From Ctena decussata (lineage: Eukaryota > Mollusca > Bivalvia > Lucinida > Lucinidae), in the NCBI GenBank assembly GCA_963989385.1, contig OZ022508.1, positions 28,108,166 through 28,172,165 on the forward strand: 64,000 nucleotides of DNA. The letters run 5' to 3'. Within the stretch, counting starts at the first letter, position 1. Each line of letters starts with the position of its first letter. The notes below the pieces were generated by a model. That model worked only from the letters and a program-made list of their open reading frames with translations. It did no database searches and was not told where the DNA came from. The position numbers and the translations under genes were made by a program. Positions 46,101-57,800 of the stretch are shown here, one piece after another.

Positions 46101-46486
46101 GACAAAACTGGCAGATTGCAATACTTTGTTCATATGGCTAAGAAATGTAAGAAGCAAAATGCCTCTTCTCCAAAGATACTCAACTGTCAATAATACATTA
46201 AAACTTTTGGAGCAAGATATTAGAACACTTCTGAATCAGCTGACAAGAACAGGCTTTTACTTTATATTAACAGTAAACCCTTATTTTTCTAATAATTCAT
46301 TATCTACTTCTTTCGTATTGTAAAGATTCTGTTTTCATGGCTTGGCTAAAATTCGAAAGAAATAAATATTCTGGGGTACCATATACTAAGTAAATAAAGA
46401 ACACAATTTTTTTTTCATATCAAAAGGACCGTAAATAAGTAATTTCAGTTGCATTATTTCTATTATGAGATGGGTTTTCTCTTCCT

Positions 46487-46553
46487 AAACAATCCCAAAC
46501 ATCCATGTGTGACTTGCTAGATGTATCTCAGCTTTTCGGGTTGTTTTGGAAAA
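46487..46553. repeat. PalG foldback, copy 3
   Basis: AACAATCCCAAACATCCATG inverted against TCGGGTTGTTTTGG. Confidence 0.6.
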
Positions 46554-46663
46554 GCCCTTCTTATATTTATATAAATATGGTCTATGTTGGTGACAGCCGG
46601 AGGGGATGTAGCTGTGCGGTTTTACTAAGCTTACTTCTATGTTAAGCCCACTAGGCATATCAG

Positions 46664-46746
46664 ATTGATTCAACATAGAATCAATGTTGATTCAACATCA
46701 TGATGTTGAATCAACATTTATTCATTGTTGAATCAATGTTGTCTGC
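46664..46746. repeat. Palindrome made of TTGATTCAACA words
   Basis: The word ATTGATTCAACAT or its reverse complement occurs about six times in 80 bp, symmetric about CATCATGATG at 46697-46706. Confidence 0.8.
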
Positions 46747-46948
46747 CTGCAAGGAAGGCCTTCTGATACTAGATTGACCTACAGTAAAGCCATACAATGG
46801 ATTGTGTGTTTGTGCAGTATAATCTGAAATGACTAGCAGCTGTGGTGTATTTGTGCAATCTTACAATATTATACAACAGTGTTCTTGAGCATTTCGATAT
46901 GGGAATGATGCACAGCTGTATTGGTGCTGCCCTATAGTGGATTACATA

Positions 46949-47138
46949 TAAGCCGAGTCACAACAAAACCTACAAAGTCTGCCCAGTCTGATTAGAGTCT
47001 TCGCTGTCCCCATGAAGGTAGCTTAGACCCTTAGCTACCCTTTAGGCACTTAGAGAAGGGTCAGATCAGACAGGGTGGATGCCCAGGCTGATCTGAGTCT
47101 GCACAACCATTTTGTTTGTTTTCTCGTGCCATGGCTGA
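46949..47138. mobile_element. PalA foldback element, copy 8, internally deleted
   Basis: AAGCCGAGTCACAACAAAAC at the left and CTCGTGCCATGGCTGA at the right; part of the left arm is lost, leaving 190 bp. Confidence 0.75.
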
Positions 47139-48007
47139 TGTCTGTGCAGTATGGTATGAGAATATATGATGCACAACTGTAAAGTTTTGTCATCTTACAG
47201 TTGGTCATGATCTTAGAAGAACTTTTAGCCCAACCCTATTGTATTTTTTGGACAATAATATATATTTTAAACTGGCAGATTCATAAGTATGCATTTGTGC
47301 AGTTTTATGGTACACTGTGTATTCGTGGAGCATAAATTGAGAACATCACTATGTATCTAACTGTACAGGACTACAGGCCTATGACAGACTGTATTTGTTC
47401 ACCATGAATTGAGATGCAGAAGTGTACCATAAAAATCCCTGTTCGTGCAGACTTATTTGGAAGAATGATCTGCTGCGAGTATTCATGAATTAGGCAGAAA
47501 GTTTATTTATGCAGTAAAATCTATGAATGATCTGCTGTGGATATGGTAGAGTGTATTTGAGCTATATGAAACTGTGTAGTTGTGCAACTCAGTTTTGAAA
47601 TAAACCCAGCCAATAAATGAGTTTGTGCAGTCAACGATTAGTAATTCATCCCACATGTGCATATTCCCCCATATAAAGACCAAATGATGTGTTTCTTAGT
47701 ATATATAAATGTATAGATAAACAAACAGCAGAATAAAGAATATGCACTCGTTAAAAAAATACATAGCACTACAGCAATTTTATAACCTAAAACTACAAAG
47801 GTCTAAAACTACTTTTAAGTTTATCAAAGGATTACTATCTATGCTTGGTAAGCACTGAAAAGCCTTTATTTTCATAATCTTTAAACCTGGAAAAGCATGA
47901 AACACATAAAATTTTCAAGACAGGTTCAGCTGAATGTCTATTCCAGGCACTATCTGAATGGTTCCATATGAAAATTTTAAAGTGGTCTCCTTGCATGTTC
48001 AATAAGT

Positions 48008-48252
48008 TTAGGTGAATGGGTACACTTCCCTGCTTTATTAGCTGTTTTACAGAGGGGAAACAACTCTTGTGACTTCCGGTTTTTTCTTCCCTGAACAATT
48101 TCTCCCCTCTGAAATAGAGAACTAGCCTTACAGGAAAAAAATTATTCCTTGAGGGTCAGCAAATTCTTTCCTGTAAGAGTTAACCCCATTGAGGAGGCAA
48201 AAAAGAAATAGCACAGTTGATTCCCCTGAAAGTGTCCTATTCACTTTAAGAC
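48008..48252 (+). mobile_element. PalB element
   Basis: TAGGTGAATGGGTACACTTC start and GTGTCCTATTCACTTTAAG end; hairpin arms partly mismatched. Confidence 0.75.
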
Positions 48253-48267
48253 TAAGTTTCACTGAAT

Positions 48268-48443
48268 CAGTTCTCCAGATAAGAGGATTATTTGAAACTC
48301 ATGGGATAATTTTCCTAAAAATCCTATGTTGTGTGACCCCTCACCTGAACTTCCTTGTCGAGGGGCTGCAACATGTTTAATGCAGAGTTACCAAAAATTG
48401 TCCCAAATTATGATCAAATGCTACCTCTTATCTAGAGAAGACT
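48268..48443. repeat. PalD foldback, degenerate copy
   Basis: CTCCAGATAAGAGG ... TGACCCCTCACCTGAAC ... CTACCTCTTATCTAGAG. Arms diverged. Confidence 0.65.
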
Positions 48444-48582
48444 GCTAGATATATTCTTCTAGCTCTATAGACTGTTATCATATCTATTAGGCAATAAGAT
48501 GTGGGCATTTGCACCATACTAAAAAGCCCTGAATATGCAAAGGGCATCAATTCAACTGTAAGATGATCTTTTTTCTTTCCAA

Positions 48583-48655
48583 AACATTCCCAAAAATCCA
48601 GATCTGCCTAATAAGACTCAGCTAGATATTTAGGGTTGTTAACAGGGGAAAATTT
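48583..48655. repeat. PalG foldback, copy 4
   Basis: AACATTCCCAAAAATCCAGA inverted against TATTTAGGGTTGTT. Confidence 0.55.
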
Positions 48656-49104
48656 TAGCTTATAACTGAATAATATTAATTATGGTAAAGCACACAGGAA
48701 AGGCTGAGTGGACAGCCCTGATGGATTGGCTAATCTTAGTCTTCAATGTAACATCCATTTCCTCATCTCAAGTTGGACTCATTTGAAAACGCTTTCCAAT
48801 GCATCTCAGCATAAATTCTTTAAAGGCCTTTTCAATGCATCTGGCACATGGGTCATTAATAGAAAAATATCTTATCTCTGTAACAAATATATAGTTTAAA
48901 CTAACAAGTTTAAAAATAACTGCCCATTAACATTACATTTTTCAGAAAATACTATAAAAAAAAACATACTACTTAAAATCATCTACATCTACTGGACTAT
49001 AACAGGATAATGCTGAAAACTATATTCTATAATTACTAAAAACATTAATTTAAATATACCAGCTCCATGTTTGTAAAAGACTGTTTCTTCAAAACAACAA
49101 AATG

Positions 49105-49307
49105 CAGAGCTCTAGATAAGAGGGAGTATTTGATGATAATTAGGGATAATTTTTGTTAATTCTGCATAAAAACATATATTGTGACCCCTCATCTGAACCC
49201 TCTCGATGAGACGGTTCAGATGAGGGGTCACAACATATGGTTTCAATGAGAAATAAGAAAAATTATCCATTATTATAATCAATTACTCCCTCTTATCTAG
49301 AGCTCTG
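49105..49307. repeat. PalD foldback element, near-perfect copy
   Basis: CAGAGCTCTAGATAAGAGGG and its exact reverse complement end the element. Tip TCATCTGAACC/GGTTCAGATGA around CTCTCGATGAGAC; about 200 bp, matches 31240-31446. Confidence 0.88.
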
Positions 49308-49347
49308 AAAATGGACTTGGCTGCATTTCCCACCAGCAGATGTTCAT

Positions 49348-49555
49348 TAAGGTGTATGGGTAACCTCCATATTCTTCCGTCATTTTTATAAAGGGAAGCA
49401 ACTTTTGTCCCTTTCTGTTTACCTCCCTGGACAATGGAGCCCCTTCAAAATAAAATCTACTATTATAAGAAAAAGCAGAGCTGACCCCCACTGAAAAGGG
49501 AGGCAAAAATTAAAATGTCAGAGTTGCTTCCCCTGAAGTATACCCATACACCTCA
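49348..49555 (+). mobile_element. PalB element, shortened
   Basis: TAAGGTGTATGGGTAACCTC start and GTATACCCATACACCTCAA end; the central hairpin is missing. Confidence 0.75.
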
Positions 49556-49635
49556 AAATGTTGGCAACATTGCATACCCCGATTTAACTGCTGCTCAGTT
49601 GCAGCCTACCCTAGTTCGATTGTCAAACAGCATAT

Positions 49636-49675
49636 ATTCAGATGAGGAAGCTCATCATGAGCTGCCTCATCTGGA
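49636..49675. repeat. Hairpin CAGATGAGG / CCTCATCTG
   Basis: TCAGATGAGGAAGCTCAT is followed by its inverted partner ATGAGCTGCCTCATCTG, in the TGTCAAACAG ... CTTTGTTTGCC context of PalC/PalI. Confidence 0.75.
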
Positions 49676-49926
49676 TCTACTTTGTTTGCCCTCTACTTTT
49701 TTTTTAAATTTCATTACAATATAGTTTAATTGGATGGATAGTTCTTGAAATTTTGCAGACATAAGTTTTGTCATCTGCCTTTTTGGCACTTTAAGGATAA
49801 AGGCAACAGGCAGGAAAGTAGAAATAAAGTGTCGCACTGAGATATAAAATGATATCCCAGGCTTTGCAGTCACCTTGAGCTCAACTATCCTATCTCTTTG
49901 CATTAGCCCTAGATTAATTCTGAAGA

Positions 49927-49996
49927 TTAACCCTTTTGCACTCAGAACGGCCAAAACTCTATGGAGTTTTGGCTGTTCTGAGTGCAATAGGGTTAA
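49927..49996. repeat. PalE palindrome, intact form, second copy
   Basis: TTAACCCTTTTGCACTCAGA and TCTGAGTGCAATAGGGTTAA bracket ACGGCCAAAACTC/GAGTTTTGGCTGT. Confidence 0.9.
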
Positions 49997-50039
49997 TACG
50001 GGTCTATAGACAATACAAGTTAACCCCTTTGCATTGCTA

Positions 50040-50437
50040 TTTTTAGCACAAATTCGGATCACTTCTGTGTTGCTAATTTGTCAGTATGAATTTGGACCAT
50101 CTCTGTGTTGCTGATTTGTCAGTATGAATTTGGACCATCTCTGTGTTGCTAATTTGTCAGTATGAATTTGGACCATCTCTGTGTTGCTAATTTGTCAGTA
50201 TGAATTTGGACCATCTCTGTGTTGCTAATTTGTCAGTATGAATTTGGACCATCTCTGTGTTTCGATTTTGTTAGTATGAATTTGAGCCACCTCTGTAATG
50301 CTAATTTGTTGATATGAATTTGGACCACTTCTGTGTTTCTAATTTGTTAGTACAAATTAGGGCCATACCTGTTTTTGGTAAATTGTAAGTACAAATTTGG
50401 ACCACATCTGAGTTGCAAATTTGGCTGCATGAATTTG
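50040..50437. repeat. 38-bp tandem repeat, about ten copies
   Basis: Unit GTCAGTATGAATTTGGACCA plus TCTCTGTGTTGCTAATTT. Five central units are nearly identical and the outer ones diverge, as expected of unequal exchange. Units are contiguous with no spacers. Confidence 0.92.
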
Positions 50438-50687
50438 GACCCCATACATATATGCACACAGAGGCCGGCAATAAATATGTATCCTATATATAAGAAATAT
50501 GCTAATATAGTCAGAGCTCCTAATTTCTGTTTATCATTCATAACATTATATTGCAGTCACTCAATGGAGCTGCCTGCCTGAGTCTGTTCCAGTCAGGGAC
50601 AACAATATATGGTCATACATTACGCTTTTTTGTGCAGAAATAAGACAAGCTTATCCCAGAATTATCACATCACTCCATATATGAGAG

Positions 50688-50975
50688 GGTTTTTATGATA
50701 ATTCAGTAACAATTTCAGGTACTTCTCCATCAAAACGTAAGTTGTGACCCCTCATTAGAATCATCACAGCAAGAGGGTACTAATGAGGGGTCACAACATA
50801 TGTTTTATGAAGAAATAGGAAAACACCATAATATTCTTAAATATTGGGACACCTAAAAACCATTAATTTTCCATTTGCACAAATGGAAAATTAATGGTTT
50901 TAGGTGTCCCAATACCTATGCACATAGGGTATCCTCAAATAATCACTGACATCCCTCCTTATCTGAAGCACTGAC
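50688..50975. repeat. PalD foldback with a PalF palindrome nested inside
   Basis: PalD tip TGACCCCTCATTAGAATC / GGTACTAATGAGGGGTCA at 50743-50800. A complete PalF palindrome (ATTGGGACACC ... GGTGTCCCAAT) occupies 50838-50916, in the right arm. Confidence 0.75.
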
Positions 50976-50995
50976 TAAAACTACAAAACACAGAT

Positions 50996-51810
50996 CTATG
51001 ACTCATGTGCATTCTCCACATTGTTTTTACTTTCACTTTTATCTTCTTCTTTATCATCTGTGGGAGATATCTTTTTCTCTGGAAATTCAGTTTGCTCTAT
51101 ATGCTCTGCTTCATGTGTATCATTATCCTTCCTCCAAAAGAAGATCACTTTTGGAATGGAGGCTGGTAACTTTATCCTTGACCTAGATTTCTTCTGTGTA
51201 CTTGAATTTTGTACTTCATTTTGAGCTTTGGGTTCTTTATCATCTGATGAGAATCCTTCCGATGGAATTTCCTTCTCTTCAATTTCTGTTGCATTCTTTG
51301 CACTATTTTTTCTTTGAAAATACAGTAATTTTGGAACAGCATGAATTTTCCTTCTTAGCTCCTCTCTTCTCTTCCACGGCATTCTAAATGAAAATCTCTT
51401 CTTCTTTTTAATTCTTTTCTTTAGACGACCAGCATATGGATCAGTATCCGTTGGCTTAAATCGTCCGAAGAACCAAATCAGCAGACCGAACACAATAAAC
51501 ATAGCAAGACTTGGTATAAATGCAATGCCTTTTACTCCAAGATGAAAACTGTAGTAGCGGGAATTCATGTGAGTATCAGTAGACACATATGTCTGATTTG
51601 TGTTTGGATTTATCGTGGCATTGCGAAAATCAAAATTGATCATGGTTTTATTAAAAGTGTCAAGGCTATACTGATCTTGGACAGTGTAGATTTTGTCATC
51701 AGGACCCAGATACTGGCCGTAGTCATAGGGGTAGTAGAATATCTGGTTCTTCCACATGTTCATATCTAGAATCATCACCAAGAATAAGATTCCGTAATTA
51801 AACCATTTAC
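50996..51810 (-). CDS. TMEM117: TMEM117 terminal coding exon
   Basis: Starts after ATTTATTTCAG with (G)KWFNYGILFLVMILDMNMW, then NQIFYYPYDYGQYLGPDDKI, N-glycosylation-type sites (NKT, NAT, NQT), a membrane segment AFIPSLAMFIVFGLLIWFFG, and a basic run (RLKKRIKKKKRFSFRMPWKR). The tail then carries two similar units, PKLLYFQRK...EIPSEGFSSDDKE and PKVIFFWRK...EFPEKKISPTDDKE. Stop TAG at 50996-50998. Confidence 0.96.
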
Positions 51811-54800
51811 CTGAAATAAATAAATAAATGAAAATAAAACAAATGAAGCCATAGAGCTCTACATTAAAGGATAACTTAAGGATATTTTTTTCTAATTTCT
51901 CATAAAAAATATGGTTGTGCACATCATTATGACTATTCCACCAGGCTTCAGATAATGAAGGTTTTGAGGATAACTTTGAGATCATTTTCTTATTTCCGAC
52001 TGAAAACATAAGCTATGACCCCTAATTAGAACCATCTCTGCAACCACTTTCTGAGTTGGTGCATTTCACACAAAAAAAAATCCCTAGGAGCAGACTATGA
52101 CAGCAATGGCTGTACAGAAATTAACCCTTAAGTGCCAAAATGCAGACAACAAAATTTACATCCACATCAAAATATGTTAAGTCCAAGCTATATCATATTG
52201 AGAATTCAAAGAGTTTTATTCGACTTCACTGCAGCTGGTGCTAAGTGCCATAAAGAAGTCTCCCAGCACTTCATCACAGCACAGCTTTTTCTTTAATTTC
52301 ATTTCGGAACAATGACCTCATTCTGGTGACTTTGAAACTCATTGACAACCTTTTTTTAGCTTTTTATTCACATCAAAACTTTATTTGTTTAATGCTCTAT
52401 TTGTTTCTTAGTCAAAAACTTCAGTTACAAGTAACTCAAACAGTAACTGTTTATTCAAAATCTAAGCCACGTAAGTGCTAAAAAATTCATTTTAATATCT
52501 TTTAATTCTTCATGCAGCAAGCCATACAACCTAAAAATAGTGTGAGACAAAACAAACCCATTATCTAAATTAAAAAACAATGTTAACAGAAAGTCAAAAT
52601 TAGCATAATTGAGCCTGGGCTTGTGAAACCTAAGAAGCTAGCATACAAGTTGACATAGCCTGATCCAGGTCTTCATCATTACAGATGGATGGATGCCATG
52701 GCTTTACAGCCCTTTCAACAGTATTTCAGTCCTAACCAGCCCCATCTACAGTCAATAAGATTATTGAATATTTCTGATGTTTTTACAAACATAAACGTGA
52801 CATATGATTCTGTAACATAAAACATTTGCAATGAAATATAGTGGGATATACTGTTGGAAACCCAATGTCATTATGAAACTGTGCTTCTCACTAACTGACA
52901 TCTGGTTTTTATGCTGCTGAAAGTGCTTGCGTTCGGTGCAAAGTAATATACTTTGGAAGGCGAAAAAAAACTTAAAAACTTTGGAATTGGGATAAATGTA
53001 TTTAAAATTATCATTTTTTGTCCCACCACACATTAGTGGTGGGGTATTATGTTTTCACGTTGGCTGTCTGTGTGTGTGTCTGTCTGTCCATCCGTAGTAT
53101 GTACATCCATCTGTGCATCCGCATTTCGTTTCTGTTCGATAGCTTAAGTATTGATGAATGGTTTCTTTTAAAATTTTGCATAATTATGCATTTATAGCAC
53201 AGATGTCTTGATTGGGATTGTTAATAGGCGAATTTCGATCACTTCTGACAGAGTTATGGCATTTGTCAATGTACAAAAGAAAAGGTTTTTGTTCTCTACT
53301 TCCATTACTGTTTGGAATATCATGGTGAAACTTAACAAAAATGATCAAAGTATTAACAGCTTTGTGTTACCATAGAAATTTTATCCTCATGGGTTACCTG
53401 CCCCTGCCCTTCGGCTATATACATACATATGAAATCAGAAATTGAAGTGTTTTTTTTTTTCTGAAATTTACTGCAAATGATCACAGTAAAAACTAGAAAT
53501 GTGTCCATAGGACACGGATGCCCCTGCCTAGTGCCCTAAGTAAGATGGCGCCTTGTTTAAGGTACTGGCACTTGTAGCATAACTATGTTCACAAAGGCAG
53601 ACTTCTGTGGTACATGTTTTATTGTTTTCCTTGGGCAGATGTATTGTGCTTCTTGGATCAAGAGAAGTGTGTGTGTGTATGGGGGGAGGGGGGGGGGGGT
53701 CATGACTGATATGTGATAACTTTCTGTATCTTATCAAAGAATGGATGCCATGCAACTTTCCAAAAGAAGTAGCCCGGAAACAAGTAACTTTTCAAAAACT
53801 AACAAACGGAAACCATTATTGCATGAAATGAAGTCCAAAAAGGGCCATAACTCCCACAATAATGGACAGATTTTACCAAACATCAAACTTGACCTGTATT
53901 TTATGATTATATACCTGTGAATTCAATACACCAATGCTTTCAAAAGATAATGAATGGAAACCAGTTTTTCATACAAAATGAAGTCGAAAAAGGGCCATAA
54001 CTCCCACAATAATCAAACGATTTTGCCCAACATCAAACTTGACCTGTATTTTATGATTATGTACCTGTGTATAAAATATGAATTCAATACACCAATGCTT
54101 AAAAAAGATATCCAACAGAAACCATTTTTTTCATACAAAATAAAGTTGAAAAAGGGCCATAACTCCCACAATAATCAACAGATTTTGCCAAACATGGAAA
54201 TTGACCTGTATATTATGATTATGTACCTGTGTATAAAATATGAATTCAAAACACCAATGCTTTCAAAAGATATCGAACGGAAACCATTTTTTCATACAAA
54301 ATGAAAGTCGAAAAAAGGGCCATAACTCCCACAACAATCAGCAGATTTTACCCAACATCGCACTTGACCTGTATTTTATGATTATATACTATATTAGCTG
54401 TGTATGAAATATGAATTCAATACACCAATGCTTTCAAACGATATTGAACGGAAACCAGTTCGTATGTACGTAGACTTAGTACATACACTACGCTAGGTAC
54501 GTACGGACAGCGGTGATACTAAATGCCCCCTTATTTTTAAAGGCGGGGGTATAAAAAGCATCCAGTGATGCTCAAAATTTACCCCAACTGGGTTATCAGC
54601 TCCTGCCCCAGGGCTACATACCTGCATAAAATGATGATAAAATCTGTATAAAATCATAATTTAGATGGATTTTTTTTTAAACTTGTAGCTAATGAAAGGG
54701 GAGATGAAAGCTTCTTGTGATGATCAAATTTGACCATAAGGGAGGTTACCTGCTCCTGCCCTATGGCCACATACATATATAAAATTACTAAATGTATCTG

Positions 54801-57800
54801 TTCAGAGTGGACAGGGATTTTTCATAAGCTTAAATCAAGTGATCAGAGAAATGAAATTGTCTTTTGATGACAAAATGTTGTTCCATGGGGTTGGCTGCTC
54901 CTGCCATAATAAAACAAATCAGCAAAAAGTTGACAAATGCAATAGATTAGCAGTGGCGGGGTATCACACAGTCGTTTGCGATGCTTTTATAAGGATCTGC
55001 TGATGTGTCACCATAAAATGAAATCTGGGACCATAAAACAAATGAGTTACATCCCAAAAATGATAATTCATAGAAAAGTTATCCCCTTGCTGAAGTTGCA
55101 TGAAAATAAAACATCACAATCAACTTTACACTACCTTCTCATGTGAGAAATTGGACAAGCAGTGTTCTATATCAAAAAAGAAAAAAAACATTCAATTTAT
55201 AAATTAGCCAGATACTACCTTTCATATGAATTATCCATACATTATGGATAATGTACAGTATACTGTTTGGACGATTATCCCTTAAAGGGCCAAGATATTA
55301 GAAGACAAAATTTGCGTAGGCCAAATTTCGAAAAATGTTTTGTCCATGCTATGTTGTATTGAAAATTCAAGGACTAGAGAGCAAACAGTTTAGATTCAGA
55401 TGAGGTGGCTCATTTTGAGCCCCCTCATCTGTATATTCAATGTTTGCAAATTCAACTTTTTTTTCAATTTTGGTGCTTTACAAGTAATTCTTACATACTC
55501 AGCATTGATTAACTGAAAATTGATGCTGCAGAAATGTATGTCACTTGGGACTATTTTCTTGTTAAATCTCTTCCAGTCAAGTCTTAACTCCACGAATGTG
55601 GTCCTGTTTTTCCTTTGCTAATTGTTCATTTTACTGATTAAAATTGGAGAGAACCAGTCAGTTGACCATGCCATGTAAATTTCACAAAAAAAGTACAAAG
55701 TCTTTCCTAAAACACTTGTCTTACAGCGAAATGCATGTTTATAACCTTGCTTCTCTTATACAGCAGCGAGATCAATGCAAAGAAAAATATATTAATTTCA
55801 CAGAAAATAAATTAATGAACTGAAAATCTGTTTAAAGTGTGTATGAATAACATTCAAGCATTTGTTGTATCGGTGTTTAATGTTTGCTGCGAGCCTCTGT
55901 CAAGTTTAATTTTGAGCTGATCATTAACGTTGGGCTGCAGCAAATGTTAAACACAACATTTAGTGAGTGTAGTAGTTCACAGGGTATAAACCAGTCCGCC
56001 ATTTTTCGTTTCCTGCAGAGACTGTCCATCATATTTGGCTTCCGCTGGGACTGTCCGCGATCTCTTGCTTCCTGCTGAGACTTCTGTACATGAGAAATGG
56101 CTTCCTCCAGAGACTGTCCATGTGATTCTGCTTCCTGCCAAGGCTCTCGGCAGGAAGCAGAGTCACGCGGACAGTCTGGGCAGGAAGCCATTTTTTCGAG
56201 GACGGTAGTCTCTACAGGAAGAAAGAGAAGCCAAATATGATGGACAGTCTCTGCAGGAAGCGAAACTTGGCGGACTGGTTTATACCCTGTGTAGCTGCAA
56301 GACTTAGTGCTCAAGAAAGCTGTGCATTTACATGCAGATCTAACCTTCAAGCCTACATGTAGCTAGGCAGTGCCTGATATGGCTTAGTGTCCGTAACATC
56401 TAGTCTAGTCTAGTCTGACTAACATAACAGAAAAACAATATGTATCCATGTATGAATAAACCTTCTTTTTCTTAGGAGTTGTCCTGTGTAATCTAAGAAA
56501 GTCTACCACAACTTGGTATTAAGTATCACAAATATGTGAGCCGTGACATGGAAAGACCAACAATGTGGTAGTGCACCTTGCGCAGACTCAGATCAGTCTG
56601 GGCATCCGCCAGTCCAACCAGACTCTTCACTAAGCACTTAAAGGGTAGCTAAGGGTCTGAGCTACCTCCATGTGGACAGCGAAGACTCTGATCAGACTGG
56701 GCGGATGCCAAGGCTGATCTGAGTCTGTGCTTGGCGCACGACCACTTTGTTGGTTTTCTCATATCGCGTCTCATTTCTTAAGAGCAATACATTTTCGATG
56801 AAAAGATACAGATTTCCCATAGCCTAGTGCCTGTAGTGGCAGTGGATTATAAAGGCCCACCATATCTTCGGCATAGCATATCAAAGATGGACCCCAGACC
56901 TCTCCTTTGCTACCTTATCCTTCCTGATTTGAAAAAGATACCCCATTTATTGCCAGGTTAACAGAGATTTCCAGATGCCGGCTTGCCAAAAACAGATTTG
57001 AACCCACAACCTTTTGCACCATAACTGAGTCTCTCTAACCACTCAACCATGGCGTCTCTCTGTTTGATTTATCAGTTGTAATTTGAAGCATATACTCCTT
57101 AAAGTTAAGTGTGAGCTTTGGGCTTCAGGAAGAATTTTAGCAACCACTAGCTTCATCACCCGATGAATATCAAAATGCAAAATTTCAACTCTTAAATACT
57201 TCTAGTCTATTCACTTTTCTCAGCAAAGCCCATCTTATTTGGATGCCCATCACTGGTATTTGAATACATGTACATATATCTGAATTCATAATAGCAACCT
57301 CAACATACCTGTTATATGGACTTGCCAGCTTTCTCTCTTTAAGCACTTAGGAATACTGAATCTAATGTGAGCTGTATTTAAACCAGGAAGCTTTATGTCT
57401 ATGGCACTCATGAAGTGGGGGAAATCCCAATCCTGCAACAGAAGATGGGAGAAATTCCTGCAGCCCCAGATCCAGGGGTGGAGCTTTGAGGCTTCAGCCC
57501 CGCCACCGAGGCCTGGCTAGATAAAAATATATGTTGTGATATCTCATTAAAATCACCTCAGCAAGGCGATTCTAATGAAATAGCACAACATATATTTCAA
57601 GGCAAAAAAGATATCATCATGAAATCCTTAACAAGTTGATCCCTAATTATGTCATATATTTTCAAACAGGCCCCCACATACATATATACACACATACATT
57701 TTGACACGTCTCAGCCCCACCAGTTATCCAGAGCCCCACCAGTACGTGGTGGTCTGAATCCGGGCCTGCCCTATGCTATGTAGTCAGATATTTTTGTATC

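Noticed and set aside
50040..50437. Regular 38-bp repeats suggesting a CRISPR array
   Set aside because: Units are contiguous with no unique spacers, the surroundings are eukaryotic, and there are no cas genes. It is a minisatellite.
52010..52075. Upstream coding extension of the last TMEM117 exon (the open frame begins at 52009)
   Set aside because: The acceptor at 51811-51813 and the family sequence (G)KWFNYG fix the exon start at 51810. The extra codons are intron, partly PalD-like repeat.
53954..54304. 116-codon open frame on the plus strand
   Set aside because: It is a read-through of two tandem repeat units (the protein repeats itself: FSYKMKSKKGHNSHNNQ, then FSYKIKLKKGHNSHNNQ).
55877..56350. 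157-codon open frame on the minus strand
   Set aside because: It coincides with a long palindrome of iterated units. The serine/glutamine/glutamate-rich product is the repeat translated, with no splice or homology support.
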